A stretch of DNA of 64,000 bases from assembly GCA_016285885.1 (NCBI GenBank), contig JAEERP010000008.1, positions 1-64,000 of the forward strand. The letters run 5' to 3'. The DNA is from Paludibacteraceae bacterium (lineage in GTDB: Bacteria; Bacteroidota; Bacteroidia; Bacteroidales; Paludibacteraceae). Positions within the stretch are counted from its first letter, which is position 1, and each line of letters opens with the position of its first letter. The position numbers were made by a program, and so were the translations under genes. The notes under the pieces are model-generated. The model was not told where the DNA came from and searched no databases. It was given only the letters and a program-made list of their open reading frames with translations. Below, in pieces: positions 35,901 to 46,000 of this stretch.

Positions 35901-38900
35901 AGCTGGAATGGGTGGGCTGGATCGACAGTACCGCATTGAAGAATGATGCTGGCGAGAAGATAAAAGCTAAATATACGCCTTGCTCCGATCCGAAGGGCAA
36001 GGGATATACGGGTGTTGTCTACTGGACCGTGCCTGAGATGTTGGTGGGCGAGGCCGATAAACTGGTTTATCGTTGCAAAGCCCGTGACTTGGGTTGCCCT
36101 ACGGCGGATGACGCTTATTACAAGAACGTCGCTTGGATCTGGTCCGACACGGATTCCCCTGACTCCAGCCAAGTGGAACTGATGACCACTTGCACGGAAC
36201 TGCCTCCACAAATCGAGCCGCAGACCTCTCTCTTCAAGACTTCGGACAGGAAGAGGGTGGAAGAGGACGAGACGGTCTCTTATCAATTGAAGTTCGTGAA
36301 TACGGAGGGTACGCATCTGGAGTCCTCCTGCAAGTCCACTGGCGGGTGGATCAAGTTGGGGAACGGAACGCTCCCGGCTGTGGGCACCAGCGGCCTGAAG
36401 CTGAGCACCAACGGCAACGGCACTCCGTACTTCTTCGCTCCTGAATACGCTTACGGAACGGATGGCTCCGTATACGCTACCATCGGCGGTTCCCCTTCGT
36501 CCACACAGTCTCTGTTTATCGTATTCCGTTATGTGAGCGGAACGCCTGGCCAAAATGGATTCAAGGGTGTGTGCATGCAGTTGTTGATCAACCAGGATGG
36601 TAAGAACAACTTCGGTTACCGCCTCTACAACGATGGCAACATGATCGCGTCCGAGGGTCTCACCTGGGCGGATGCCACGCAGTTCCCTGGCAATAACGAA
36701 TCCCCGACTTTCAAGTTCGTGCTGGAGGGTGATCACCTCTACATGTATGTGAATGATTTCGAGGACGAATGGACGAACGTCTTGAAGGATTGGTCTGGAT
36801 TGACATCCAAGGGTCCTGGCTATTGGGGCATGTATGTGAATAGCAACGGAAACGCCAACACCCAGTTGACCACCTTCACGACCGACTTGGATTACGGATT
36901 CAACATCGAACTGTCGGATAAGCTTCCGTCTGAGTTGGGCGATATCTCTTCCATCTCGGGTGGTGGAACATATAACGCCTCCAACCATGAGATTAAGTGG
37001 CCGGTTGAGGCTACTTCCGTGTCTACGGCCCTTGCACCAGGTGACTCCATTGTCAGGACTTTCGATGCGAAGGTTGTCACGTGTGGCAAGTATATTAATA
37101 ACATGGGTCTCGCCACTGTCTTCGGACAGGATACCTTCAAGGTGCTCAACACGATTGAGTGCGGCGTGGAGGAGTGCGAGCTCATCAAGGCGGAAATCCA
37201 ATTTGAGGATGATATGGATAAGATATGCGAGGGCGACTCGGTTCTCCTTGTAGGATTCGGTGACGACGGCAAGGATGGTTCGCGATTCTTGTACGAGTTC
37301 TTCCTGGATGACGTCTCCTTGGGCAGGGCTTCCTCTAAGGGCGAGATCTTTGTGAAGAAGACTGGCTCGTACCATGTGAAGGTGAGCAGCCCGGTTGACC
37401 CAACTTGCTTCTTGGAGAGTAAAAAGGTTACTTTGACGGTGAACGAACGTCCGGTGGGTCAAGACTTCCCTCTCGGCACGCTCTGCGTCGGCACTATGCC
37501 GAACGATAATGCTAAATACACGGAGATGATCACTACCATCGACAATAGACCGTCTGATGTTAACTATAGTTGGGTGGGCGACCATGGTGGTGTGCCTGCC
37601 GTCTTCCCTAATGTGTCGACGGATGCGGTGGGTGATTTCGACAAGCCTTATTTCCTCCTTTCGAATGGCTGCGTCAGCGACACCTTCCACCTCACTTATA
37701 CGGTGGCCGATACCGCTGTGGTGAGACTCTCTGACCTTACTATCTGTTCGGGCCAGGCGGGTACATTGACCGCTGGCACAGACCTGACTTATACGTACCT
37801 CTGGAGCGATGGTTCCTCTAAGAACGAATTGGTTACCGATCAGCCTGGCAAGTACTCCGTGGTGGTTACCACTCCGGAGGGTTGCGAGTCGAAGGCTTCC
37901 GCTACCATCACGGTGGCGGACGAACTGAAGGTGGACTTGGGTGCGGACACCACCATCTGCGAGGGCAATCTCCCGTTGGTGCTCGACGCTTCCAGCAGCT
38001 ATGACACATACGAGTGGACGGATGGTTCGACGCTTTCTACCCTTAGTGTCACCGAGTCGGGTGAGTACGAGGTGAAGGTGACCCAAGGCTCTTGTTCGGG
38101 TTCGGGTAAGATCAATGTGACGGTTTCTCCTACGCCTGTCTTGAAGGGTACATTCAAGGTTACCTATCTGGTGAACGATACGACCGCTGTCGGCGTCTTC
38201 GACAAGTCGCTGACCGCATACGATGCGAATGTGCTGGAAAAGGAATCCGGTATCACCTATTCGTGGTATGACGAGAGCAAGAATAAGTTGGCGGATGAGC
38301 CTATTCCTGCTGTCCCTGCGGGCGGAGGCAATACTGATTATACTTATTACGTGAAGGCTGAGAATGTGGACGGTTGCGAAAGTGACTTCCAGAAAGTTTC
38401 GGTTTTGGTGAGCGGCTCGCCTATGCCTTCCGCCGATGATGTCGTTTACTGTTTAAATGACCCTTCCGTAAAGGCTCTGGAGGCCAAAGCGACGGACAAC
38501 GGCAGTAATACGCTTTGGACGTTGGCATGGTATGACGCCGCAGGTAATCTTCTGTCCGATGCTCCTGTGCCGGATGTTTCTGTGGTGGGCGAAACCAAGT
38601 ATTTCGTTTCCCAAATAGACCAAGAAGGCACGGAGGGTGGTAAGACTCCTGTCACGGTGACCGTCTACGCTTTGCCTCAGTTGACCGAACCGCAGGATGT
38701 GAAACTCTGTGGTGACCCTTATGAGTTGAGCACGGCTTTCCGGGAGGAGAATGGATTGCCTGTGTCTAAATACAATTATTACGATGCGGATAAGAACTTG
38801 CTTCCTGAGGGCCAATCTGCGGCGGAAAAATCGGGCGTTTACTATGCGAAGGCATATTATAGCCCAGTCACAGACCTCCTTTGCGAGTCTGCGGATTTCG

Positions 38901-41167
38901 CTGCTGTGAATGTGTTGATTGACAAAATCACGGATATTCAGTTGACCGCTTCTCCTAGCATCTGTCCGTATGGCGAGACGGTGTTGTCCGCAACGGCTAA
39001 GAGCGAGGATACTCCTCTTGAGATCTCATGGAAGGGTGATGCTACGAGTGACGAACCGACTCTGAATGTGAAGGATGAAACGGGCGAGTATGGCAAGGTT
39101 TACTCCTTCAGCCTGGAGATCAAAGCGGGTGTCTGTGTGTTTGATTCTGCAGTCACGGTGACGGTGGGTAGGGGTGTGCTCACGGGCGCTCTCTCCGCTA
39201 ACGGTGTTGAGACGAAGAAGTACCTTACTTGCGGCGATGAGGATATTGTGCTCAGCGCAACCCATGAGGGACAGGACTTCAAGTGGACCAATTATGATGG
39301 TGACTTGATTGCGGAGGATATTTCCGCAACGGTTCACCCTAGTCAAACTACCACTTACATCCTCTCTTTTGTGAATGAGTGTGAGACTTCAGATACATTG
39401 GTGGTGGAGGTTTATCCTCTATCTCTCTCTACTAATTTCGCCAAGTTGGATACTTCCGTCTGTGAGGACGAGTCCGCTTCGGCTAAGCTTATCGTGAACA
39501 ACTATGACGAGGACATGGAAGGCTCTTATATCAAGTGGTTCAAGAATGATGTGGAGTTGACGAAGTATGCTGGTTCTACGGAATTGATCCTCACGAAGGT
39601 GGCTGCTGAGGATGCAGGTAAATACACCTTCGAGGTTAGCAACGGAATCTGTTTGGCCAAGAGTTTGGATGGGGTCACCTCCGCTCAGCTGACCGTGAAA
39701 CCGTTTGTTTCCTTCTCGCTGCCAGGTGATTTGGTTACGGCGAATGGTGGACCAGTCTCTCTTGAGTTGAAGGACTTGGTTCCTTCTGATGCGGTAGTCG
39801 TTTGGAAGGGCAGTGTGAATGAGGGCGTTGGTAATCCATACCAGATCGACCAAATCTTCGCGGACGAATCGCTTGATGTGCATGTCTCCGCTGAGGGCTA
39901 TTGCGATCGTGATGGACAAGTACAGGTGTTGGTGGATGCGAAGGTGTTGGTTTCCGCTTCCACGTCTACTCCTAAGATCTGTTTGGACGAGTCGGCCTCT
40001 TTGGTGGCTGATACGAGCGGAACGGGTCATCTGTTATATCCTGAAAAATACTCGATCGTATGGTACGCATGTGACGAGTCCGGCAATTGCGGATCGCTGC
40101 AGATGAAGGGTACTGAGTTGACGCATTATCCGGAGGCTAGCCTCTCTTACTACGCGGTGGTCACTTATGGTGAGCAGGTGGTTCATAGTGATACGATTCC
40201 AGTTTCTGTGATCCCTAAGGTTTCTTACGTGGCTTCCGCTGATGGTGTATCTTGCTCGGGCGAAGATGTTACTTTGTCTGTCGAGATTGAGAACGCTCCG
40301 GAGGCTTTGGTGACGTGGGCTGATGGAACAGAGGGTAATTCCTTGACGGTTACGCCTACCGAGGCGACGAATTATCTCTTCGTTATCACCCAAGAGGGTC
40401 TATGCCCACAAACGGACAGCGTTGCTGTCACAGTCAAGGAGAAACCTGCCATCGAGATGGAGGAGGATATCGTCGTTTGTAGTGGTCAGGGCGTAAGGTT
40501 CAATCCGACGGTTACGGGTGACGAGATCGACGGGTACCATTGGATCAATCCTAATGGAGATACGATCGCCCATACTTTGAACCTCTCCTTCAATATGGAT
40601 CCGGTTTCAGGCACATATACCTTCGTCGCTTCTTCCAAGTCTTGCGGCGAATCGAAGGCGACCCAGTCGGTTGAGGTGGCTCCGCTTCCTGAGTTGTATA
40701 TCGACTCGTTGTCAATCAACTCCCGTAAGCTTGTGCCAATAGGCCGTGCCGGACAATATGAATTCAAGTTGGACAATAAAGAGTGGAGCACGGAGGACGT
40801 TTACGAGAACCTCACGTACGACTATCCTCATACGGCGTTCGTCCGTGATGAGTTGGGCTGTGAGAATATGTTGGTATTCGTTGTGAAGGCGCCTCCTATC
40901 GCAATTCCTGATTACTTCACCCCTAGCGAGGATGGCATGAATGATACTTGGGATCTTACCACTATCATGGATGCATATCCGAATACGAAGACAACTATCT
41001 ATGACCGTACGGGTAAGGTGGTGGCTGTCCTGGAGGGTGATGCTACGGAATGGGATGGTACGTATAACGGAGTACCACTTCCTTCTACTGATTACTGGTA
41101 TCTGATCAACGTCCCAGAACTCCGTAAACAGTTTACGGGTCACTTCACGTTGATTCGCACGAAGTAA
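32918..41167 (+). CDS. Giant cell-surface GH8 family protein with T9SS type B (gliding motility-associated) C-terminus
   Basis: 2,749 residues. Signal peptide 1-25. GH8 catalytic domain (about 28-560): proton donor Glu118 in VSEGDGYAML and the signature ATDGDVDIAMAML with Asp193; GH8 enzymes cut beta-1,4-glucan, xylan or chitosan. Then DUF11-type repeats (about 570-680 YAYQGDNVTYGVQY; from 707 LSIKKTANRN; from 1103 TSLFKTSDRKRV), a concanavalin-like insert (about 1135-1325) and many Ig/PKD-like domains (about 1410-2600), several starting with a 'Thr-Ile-Cys-x-Gly' motif. The last 87 residues from about 2663 (IPDYFTPSEDGMNDTWDL) are the CHU_C/type B sorting domain. It is likely a long surface stalk holding a glycanase. 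No PorP/SprF partner gene follows; a terminator at 41201 closes the unit. Confidence 0.9.
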   Translation: MKHIVRPVVTALAVLFGCVSGVFAQALTYDPSVFIDININSGNPNYPYPQFLEYKGGGKSLAKYNAEGVTHADMEKAGREAYEIMMHRCRYEGTYCGVKYISFNRDDVAGNYGTFVSEGDGYAMLAAAIFADQKTFNGLYMWVHDIRFSGVKRFRDGRTRGTNANDFAGPYLAAWKDKTFDAAYGSDSHSATDGDVDIAMAMLVAYKQWGEWLMQDGQVIKDSEGNPISLKYEAQRVIGALVDTLGQWDKGSGALTGMLCGVIGIDGYEKRGNSWGELTRWRFTNEANARYPGVNGPNNVGPNLYGIYGGNYIDYDAPSYFEEFWRWLKNGDGTDEKNKDRAEWEIHQFKRAAASGNWLNKQAYDQGLYASIGRVDMETDGQPKFGVYVDGEDFRYAWRHLIDYLWHGDADYDWDPKTHQVIDGTNTSERDMGVRHAELLKNPSKAGTLLCSKMGASPDPGQPSWFGVSQIPQQWTPTGDITSAYHTNYSVGAGSPAAVISEDLELVADIYRQCEIMWDGNNTAAKLDPEERYIGSTPKYFHGWFRTLGMLVCSGNLAAPEDMKPIANAKVYMSVDKTYAYQGDNVTYGVQYRNYGTLDAEGVKITTKLDPNYTFVSATKGGVYNSSDHSISWNIGSIKGFKTGGLAATMDSVAFTVNVADTLNPRICLTSKLTASNCDGWESNEFPNHATYTMERNCVDILANRSLSIKKTANRNALNPNDVVTFTVEFENKSEGESSWLNGGRDNVRISYGTHSPSPTYQFYSLYRFWNDAYESYINMGNYRVSYFMYDAAAIGLYDATRNTTGWTFVVDNQNDLDKYGYNPSTGPITFSYQKIPQGEDQFGKWNQRLMIRFADVLMAPSTHVYDKLDSQYLLHKGVWGPGFIRARLASNPNQDLSSRVTDDWSYDVKVGGEPLDGQGTTFTLISPCWANYDNPGYEITNYARHVCSPTKVKNYERVLVEEFDGYTWRRIQGTGPLPGKEAYNVTVVDTIPYELEWVGWIDSTALKNDAGEKIKAKYTPCSDPKGKGYTGVVYWTVPEMLVGEADKLVYRCKARDLGCPTADDAYYKNVAWIWSDTDSPDSSQVELMTTCTELPPQIEPQTSLFKTSDRKRVEEDETVSYQLKFVNTEGTHLESSCKSTGGWIKLGNGTLPAVGTSGLKLSTNGNGTPYFFAPEYAYGTDGSVYATIGGSPSSTQSLFIVFRYVSGTPGQNGFKGVCMQLLINQDGKNNFGYRLYNDGNMIASEGLTWADATQFPGNNESPTFKFVLEGDHLYMYVNDFEDEWTNVLKDWSGLTSKGPGYWGMYVNSNGNANTQLTTFTTDLDYGFNIELSDKLPSELGDISSISGGGTYNASNHEIKWPVEATSVSTALAPGDSIVRTFDAKVVTCGKYINNMGLATVFGQDTFKVLNTIECGVEECELIKAEIQFEDDMDKICEGDSVLLVGFGDDGKDGSRFLYEFFLDDVSLGRASSKGEIFVKKTGSYHVKVSSPVDPTCFLESKKVTLTVNERPVGQDFPLGTLCVGTMPNDNAKYTEMITTIDNRPSDVNYSWVGDHGGVPAVFPNVSTDAVGDFDKPYFLLSNGCVSDTFHLTYTVADTAVVRLSDLTICSGQAGTLTAGTDLTYTYLWSDGSSKNELVTDQPGKYSVVVTTPEGCESKASATITVADELKVDLGADTTICEGNLPLVLDASSSYDTYEWTDGSTLSTLSVTESGEYEVKVTQGSCSGSGKINVTVSPTPVLKGTFKVTYLVNDTTAVGVFDKSLTAYDANVLEKESGITYSWYDESKNKLADEPIPAVPAGGGNTDYTYYVKAENVDGCESDFQKVSVLVSGSPMPSADDVVYCLNDPSVKALEAKATDNGSNTLWTLAWYDAAGNLLSDAPVPDVSVVGETKYFVSQIDQEGTEGGKTPVTVTVYALPQLTEPQDVKLCGDPYELSTAFREENGLPVSKYNYYDADKNLLPEGQSAAEKSGVYYAKAYYSPVTDLLCESADFAAVNVLIDKITDIQLTASPSICPYGETVLSATAKSEDTPLEISWKGDATSDEPTLNVKDETGEYGKVYSFSLEIKAGVCVFDSAVTVTVGRGVLTGALSANGVETKKYLTCGDEDIVLSATHEGQDFKWTNYDGDLIAEDISATVHPSQTTTYILSFVNECETSDTLVVEVYPLSLSTNFAKLDTSVCEDESASAKLIVNNYDEDMEGSYIKWFKNDVELTKYAGSTELILTKVAAEDAGKYTFEVSNGICLAKSLDGVTSAQLTVKPFVSFSLPGDLVTANGGPVSLELKDLVPSDAVVVWKGSVNEGVGNPYQIDQIFADESLDVHVSAEGYCDRDGQVQVLVDAKVLVSASTSTPKICLDESASLVADTSGTGHLLYPEKYSIVWYACDESGNCGSLQMKGTELTHYPEASLSYYAVVTYGEQVVHSDTIPVSVIPKVSYVASADGVSCSGEDVTLSVEIENAPEALVTWADGTEGNSLTVTPTEATNYLFVITQEGLCPQTDSVAVTVKEKPAIEMEEDIVVCSGQGVRFNPTVTGDEIDGYHWINPNGDTIAHTLNLSFNMDPVSGTYTFVASSKSCGESKATQSVEVAPLPELYIDSLSINSRKLVPIGRAGQYEFKLDNKEWSTEDVYENLTYDYPHTAFVRDELGCENMLVFVVKAPPIAIPDYFTPSEDGMNDTWDLTTIMDAYPNTKTTIYDRTGKVVAVLEGDATEWDGTYNGVPLPSTDYWYLINVPELRKQFTGHFTLIRTK

Positions 41168-41200
41168 TATATTTAATGTTTTAAGGTTGGTGATGATTAT

Positions 41201-41228
41201 GTGGAGACGCAATGTATTGCGTCTCTAC
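41201..41228 (+). terminator. Intrinsic terminator of the giant GH8 gene
   Basis: A 12-bp stem (41201-41212 with 41217-41228, one G-U pair) with a TGTA loop, followed by TTTGTTTAATTT. The next ATG is only 24 bp away. Confidence 0.8.
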
Positions 41229-41251
41229 TTTGTTTAATTTATTAGGTTCTT

Positions 41252-42223
41252 ATGCGTAGTCGTTTATTGGTATTCTTCTCTTTCGCTCTTAGCTGTATGT
41301 CACTTTCAGCTCAAGTCTCATACCGCTCTGCGGAAACGATCGAATATATTGAACGCTTCCATAAGACAGCTATCCGTGAGATGTATCTCTACAATATCCC
41401 GGCGAGTATCACCTTGGCGCAGGGTATCTTGGAGTCGGGTAGCGGTCGTAGTCCTTTGGCTCGCTCCGCCAATAACCATTTTGGCATTAAATGTACGGAT
41501 GACTACAAGGGGAAACGCTACCATCAGGATGATGATCGTAGGCATGAGTGCTTCCGTGTCTATTCTACTCCTGAGGAGTCTTTTCGCGACCACTCCCTCT
41601 TCTTGTTGCGTCCCCACTATGCGGATCTTTTTAAGCTGCGGATTACGGACTATAAGGGTTGGGCTAAGGGCTTGAAGAAGGCGGGGTATGCGACGAACCC
41701 TAAGTACCCGGCTCTTCTGATGGAGGTCATCGAACAAAATTATTTGGATATATATGACCGTAACCCGGAGAAGTTCTTGTCTCGTGACGGGGAGTCGGAC
41801 GATACACCATCGAAGAGGGAGAGGGAACATCACAAGAAGCACGAAAACAGCCCTTCTAAGAAGGTTTCTCCCAATAAGAAGGATAATCCCTCACCTTCGG
41901 GTGATTTCGCCGAAATTAACGGCCTGAAATGCGTCCGGGTGAAGCATGGTGACACTTTCTATAGTTTGTCCAAACGCGCGGGCCTCTCTGTCGAAAAATT
42001 GAAGGCGTATAATGATTTCCCTTCCAATTATGTCTTGAAGTCTGGCGAGTATGTTTTCTTCCAACCTAAGAAGAAGGCCTCTTCCAAGGTCTCTTCCCAT
42101 CGTATCGTGAAGGGTGACACATGGCTCTCCGTTTCCCAGAAGTACGGTGTGCGGTTGGATGATCTGAAGAAGATGAACCGGAAGGTGTCGTTCCGTGTGG
42201 GGGCGAAGCTGCGGCTTAAGTAA
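41252..42223 (+). CDS. Glucosaminidase (GH73) with two LysM domains
   Basis: 323 residues, signal peptide 1-20 (ending SLSAQ). Residues about 30-170 are a FlgJ/GH73-like N-acetylglucosaminidase: ASITLAQGILESGSGRSPLA with the catalytic Glu, NNHFGIKC, and YSTPEESFRDHSLFL. A Lys/Ser/Pro-rich linker (about 180-215) leads to two LysM peptidoglycan-binding repeats (about 225-270 VKHGDTFYSLSKRAGLSVE and about 277-322 IVKGDTWLSVSQKYGVRLD). It cuts the glycan backbone of peptidoglycan in the periplasm. It is separated from the GH8 gene by a terminator. Confidence 0.92.
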   Translation: MRSRLLVFFSFALSCMSLSAQVSYRSAETIEYIERFHKTAIREMYLYNIPASITLAQGILESGSGRSPLARSANNHFGIKCTDDYKGKRYHQDDDRRHECFRVYSTPEESFRDHSLFLLRPHYADLFKLRITDYKGWAKGLKKAGYATNPKYPALLMEVIEQNYLDIYDRNPEKFLSRDGESDDTPSKREREHHKKHENSPSKKVSPNKKDNPSPSGDFAEINGLKCVRVKHGDTFYSLSKRAGLSVEKLKAYNDFPSNYVLKSGEYVFFQPKKKASSKVSSHRIVKGDTWLSVSQKYGVRLDDLKKMNRKVSFRVGAKLRLK

Positions 42224-42260
42224 ATTATATCTGCTTATTATTAACCTAAAATTATATAAC

Positions 42261-42929
42261 ATGAAAACACGTGTGTTGCCTATTTTTGCATTGGCTGCCC
42301 TTGCGGCTTGTTCAGGGAATGTGAACAACAACAAAGAAACTACCGCTCCCGCAGACTCCACTATGACGGAGGTCTCTGCTGGTGATAACTCTGCGGATTT
42401 GCTCAAGGAGGCTATCGGGGTGTGGGAAAAGGACGAATGGATTCAAGGCAATAGTGACGAGGGGAAAGTTAACCGCCCTAACCAATATGCGTATTGCGAT
42501 CTGGACGGGGATGGTAGCGATGAGATCCTGCTCCGTGAGTGGCTTAAGGATTCGAACATAACGGGCTATTTCGCTCTTTTCGCCAATGGCAAAGAGGGGC
42601 TTCAGTTGGTGGGCCTGACTTATCAGACGGCTCAAATTGGTGGCATGACTCTCTACAAGAATGGTTTCGTGAAACTTGACTCGGGCAACGAGAGCGGCAC
42701 GTATGGACAGAATGATTATCTCAAGATTGAAAATAGTTCCGTTGCCCGTTCTTTCATAGCGACCTACGGGGAAGATGAGGATGGAAATAATCTGAATAAT
42801 TTCTACAAGAAAGAGGCTGGTCAGGAGAGACAAATGATTTCCTCGGACGAGTTTTCGTCAGCCATCGCTGGTTGCGACCATGATAACGCTTATCCGTTGG
42901 ATGGGTTTGATTGGAAACCGGTGGAGTGA
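42261..42929 (+). CDS. Lipoprotein of unknown function
   Basis: 222 residues from the ATG at 42261, which gives a good lipobox (LAALAAC, Cys17); earlier in-frame codons lie in the glucosaminidase gene. A Ser/Thr/Asn-rich linker is followed by a domain with a DLDGDGSDEILLREW segment, similar to the calcium-type loops of FG-GAP/EF-hand-like repeats, and by glycine-rich strands. I do not recognise the family. It starts 37 bp after the glucosaminidase stop, probably in the same transcript. Confidence 0.75.
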   Translation: MKTRVLPIFALAALAACSGNVNNNKETTAPADSTMTEVSAGDNSADLLKEAIGVWEKDEWIQGNSDEGKVNRPNQYAYCDLDGDGSDEILLREWLKDSNITGYFALFANGKEGLQLVGLTYQTAQIGGMTLYKNGFVKLDSGNESGTYGQNDYLKIENSSVARSFIATYGEDEDGNNLNNFYKKEAGQERQMISSDEFSSAIAGCDHDNAYPLDGFDWKPVE

Positions 42930-42957
42930 TACGCCAGACTTTAGCCGAGTGGTAAAT

Positions 42958-43038
42958 CGTAAATTGTAAATGGTCAAATAGTAAATAAAACATGTGATGG
43001 TTTGCCGTAAATTGTAAATCGTCAAATCGTAAATAAAA
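42958..43038. repeat. Pair of 33-bp AT-rich direct repeats
   Basis: Two copies of a 33-bp sequence starting CGTAAATTGTAAAT (42958-42990 and 43006-43038) differ at two positions and are 48 bp apart start to start. Each is itself built of a 7-8 bp pattern (TAAATNGT). They fill the gap between two convergent genes; function is unknown. Confidence 0.8.
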
Positions 43039-43042
43039 AACG

Positions 43043-43074
43043 GAGGGAGATTGCCCACTCGGACAATCTCCCTC
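43043..43074 (-). terminator. Intrinsic terminator of the CotH operon
   Basis: An 11-bp perfect stem (GAGGGAGATTG, 43043-43053 with 43064-43074) with a 10-nt loop and a U6 tract in the minus sense, about 20 bp after the stop of the 1,070-residue CotH protein. Confidence 0.85.
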
Positions 43075-43095
43075 TCTTGTGTTATGTTTAAGTAA

Positions 43096-46000
43096 TTATA
43101 ATCCTCTGCTTTGCAGATCTTTTTGAATCCAGAGAAGTCTTTCCTTGATGAATTTCTTCATGACATCGATGGATTTTTGGTAGTCTTCGATCGAGACGTT
43201 GTTGGTGCCGCCACCGCCACCGCCCCACATCATGCCGCCACCGCCGCTGCTTGCGGAGTAGCCGACCTTGTTGGCTGTTGCTGACAACTCATTCTCTTTA
43301 CCCTTTTGATCGATGTAGGCCATAATGGCGTCCATGTCGTTCACCATCCAATCGATTCTCTCTTTTACTAGGGCGAGGAACTCTTTCTGCTTGAAGAAGT
43401 GCAGGAACCAGTTGGTGTTGGTGCCTTGTTCCTTGGCGCCGATGTAATAGTCTTCCGGCTTGTTGTACCAAGCGTAGTCGGTGCCGCCACCGCCGCCCCA
43501 CATCATGCCGCCACCACCGCCGAACATCGTCTCGAACGGGTTGCCACCGAAGGCGAGGTCAAAGTCCCATACCGGACCCATACGGATGATGCCATCCTTC
43601 ATGATGTGGCAGTAACAGCTGGTGAACATGTTACCATCATAGTCCTTGCTCAACTCCTTGATGACATACCAGTCGGCGAAGGAAGGAAGGTCGATCAACT
43701 CTTTCACTTTGTTCCAGTTTCCACCATACAAGGCCTCTTCCAATCCGTTGATCTTGCCCTTCACATATTGTAGCTCTTGGCTGTTATTGTCCACTTCAGG
43801 GTGCTTTACGTTGAATACGTTCGAGCTCTTGGATCCTTCGAATTGGTAGCCAGCGTTACCGCCGCCGCCACCGCCGCCCCACATGAAGCCGCCACCGCCG
43901 GTTGACTTCACTTTATAGTCGGCCTCTACCAGATATTCGCCTGGTACTCTGTTCTTGTTGATCTTGGCTTGCTCGCAGAAGTAGTAGTTGCCTATATGTT
44001 TTCCGTTCAGTACCAGTTCGACATTAAATCCGCTTGGCGCCCAATCCGTTGTGGTGTACCTCTTCGCTAAGTAGTTGGCCATCTCGTTCCTGAGGAATGT
44101 GGCGTCGTAGTAGTTGGCGAGCAAGATCCATCTTTTGTGCTCCAGCATGCCCAATACTTCGTCCTCCTTGTTCTGCTTGATGGCGTATGGTCTCTTGTCG
44201 CTGCTTGCGTCCCATGTGGAGTTACCACGTCCTTTAATCTGTACCTTGTCCGATCCGGCGTCGTAGTTCACGGTTCCGTCCACGTTGTACATGATCATGT
44301 CGGTTCTGTCGATCCATTCCGTCTTGGAAGTGATGGCTTTGTTGTTAGGCGTATTGATGTACAATACTGGGATGCCGCTGTTGTGGACGTTCACGTTGTA
44401 GGTGCGCACGTCACCCGAAGAGGAAACTACCTTGAACTGTTTCGTCTTCAAGTAATTAACCTTTGTGCCGCTCTTCACCTCTTCGCCATCCGCATAGACG
44501 GTCGCACCGTTGGATGCTTTGATGGAGGCTTCCAGTTCGAATTGCACCAAGTAAGGGACGAACACGTCTATGTTGTTGCCCGAAATGGTCGCTTTGTAGT
44601 CGGAGAGCAGTGCGTTGCCGTTGCTGTTCTTCGAGAGAGAGAACTCAGTGATCTCATTGCTTCCGTTCTTATCATCCTTGGCTGTCTTCGCATCATTTTC
44701 GAATCTGGTGGCGAGCCAGTTGACTCTCCTTAACAGCCATTCGTTGATGGCCGAGAGCTCTTTCCGTAGAGCACCTTCTATTTCTCCGCCTCCGGCTGTA
44801 GCCAGACCGTTAGCGTTCCACAATGCCTCGTTGCCGATGAAGGATGCTACGATTTCGGCCTTCATGCCGTCCGTCTCCGTCTCAAGTGCGGAGAGCTTTC
44901 CTTTCATGTCGTTGAATTTTTCGGCGACCAATCCCACGAAGTAAGGGTCCTCGAACAGGCGGGCGAACCAGCCCTCTTTTCTGAGGACGAATCCCTCATA
45001 TGATGCGCTGTTGTTGCCGAGGTAGTCCTCCATGTTGTAGACAGGACCCATCACAATCTTTCCCTCGCTGTTGATGTTGAGGTAGCAGTTGGATTCGAAA
45101 GCCGCTTCCGAGTTGCCGCATATCTCGTTGATGAGGTACCACTCCACGAAACTGTTCACGTCGATGAGGTTGCGGTAGCCTCTGCTGGCATCCTTGAAGT
45201 TCGATCCGTATAGCGCTTTCTCGAAGTCATTGATGGTTTTTTCCGCATCGGAAAGGTTGGCGTCGTCTGGATCTACCAGCTTAAAGGCTATTTTTGATGT
45301 CCCCGCCGTAAAGTGTGGGTCGGTGTCGTCCACATCATTCGTGGCCTCCAACAATGTGCCGGAGTTGACGCGGTCCTCCGCGATGCGTGGATCCTCGCTC
45401 AACACGTAACTACCCAGGTGCTTCCCGTTCACGATCAGCTCGACTGCTTGGGAAGATGGCGTCCATCCCAAGTCTGTCCAGTCCGAACCCATGAATTGTC
45501 CGATTCGGTTCCTGAGCAGTGACTTGTCGTCATTATTCGCTTGTAAAGTCCATCTTTTCCCCTTGGACAATCCGAATAGTTCAGTCTTCTTGTCTAGCTT
45601 GAGGCTCAGAGAACGCTTGATCGCCTGTGAATATTTACCGCCTTTGTATTTGGCTGACAAATCCACGGTGAAAGGAGCATTGCCTTTTGAAAATATCTCC
45701 GCACTACATGGTGAGGACCAATTGGAGGAGATGGCCTCGTCATCTGTAGTGTTTATTTTGATGATAGGGAGTCCGGAGTTGTAGATTTCTACGGTGTAGG
45801 TGTCCATCTCTCCGCTTGCGGCCAAAACTTTATAAGTGACGGTTTTGACGAAGTTCTGTTTGGTGACTCCACTTTTTTGTATGGCATGCTTCAAGTCATA
45901 TACTTCCCCTTTCGTGGTGAAAGAGAGAGCTAAGGAGGTGAAGTCGGTCAGATATGGTACGAAGATGGTGAATGAGTTCCCGTTCTTTGTCCCTTCGACA

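Noticed and set aside
34811-38086. A 1,091-codon open frame antisense to the giant GH8 gene
   Set aside because: The sense frame has signal peptide, GH8 motifs and a T9SS domain; the antisense frame has none and exists because the sense gene rarely uses codons whose complement is a stop.
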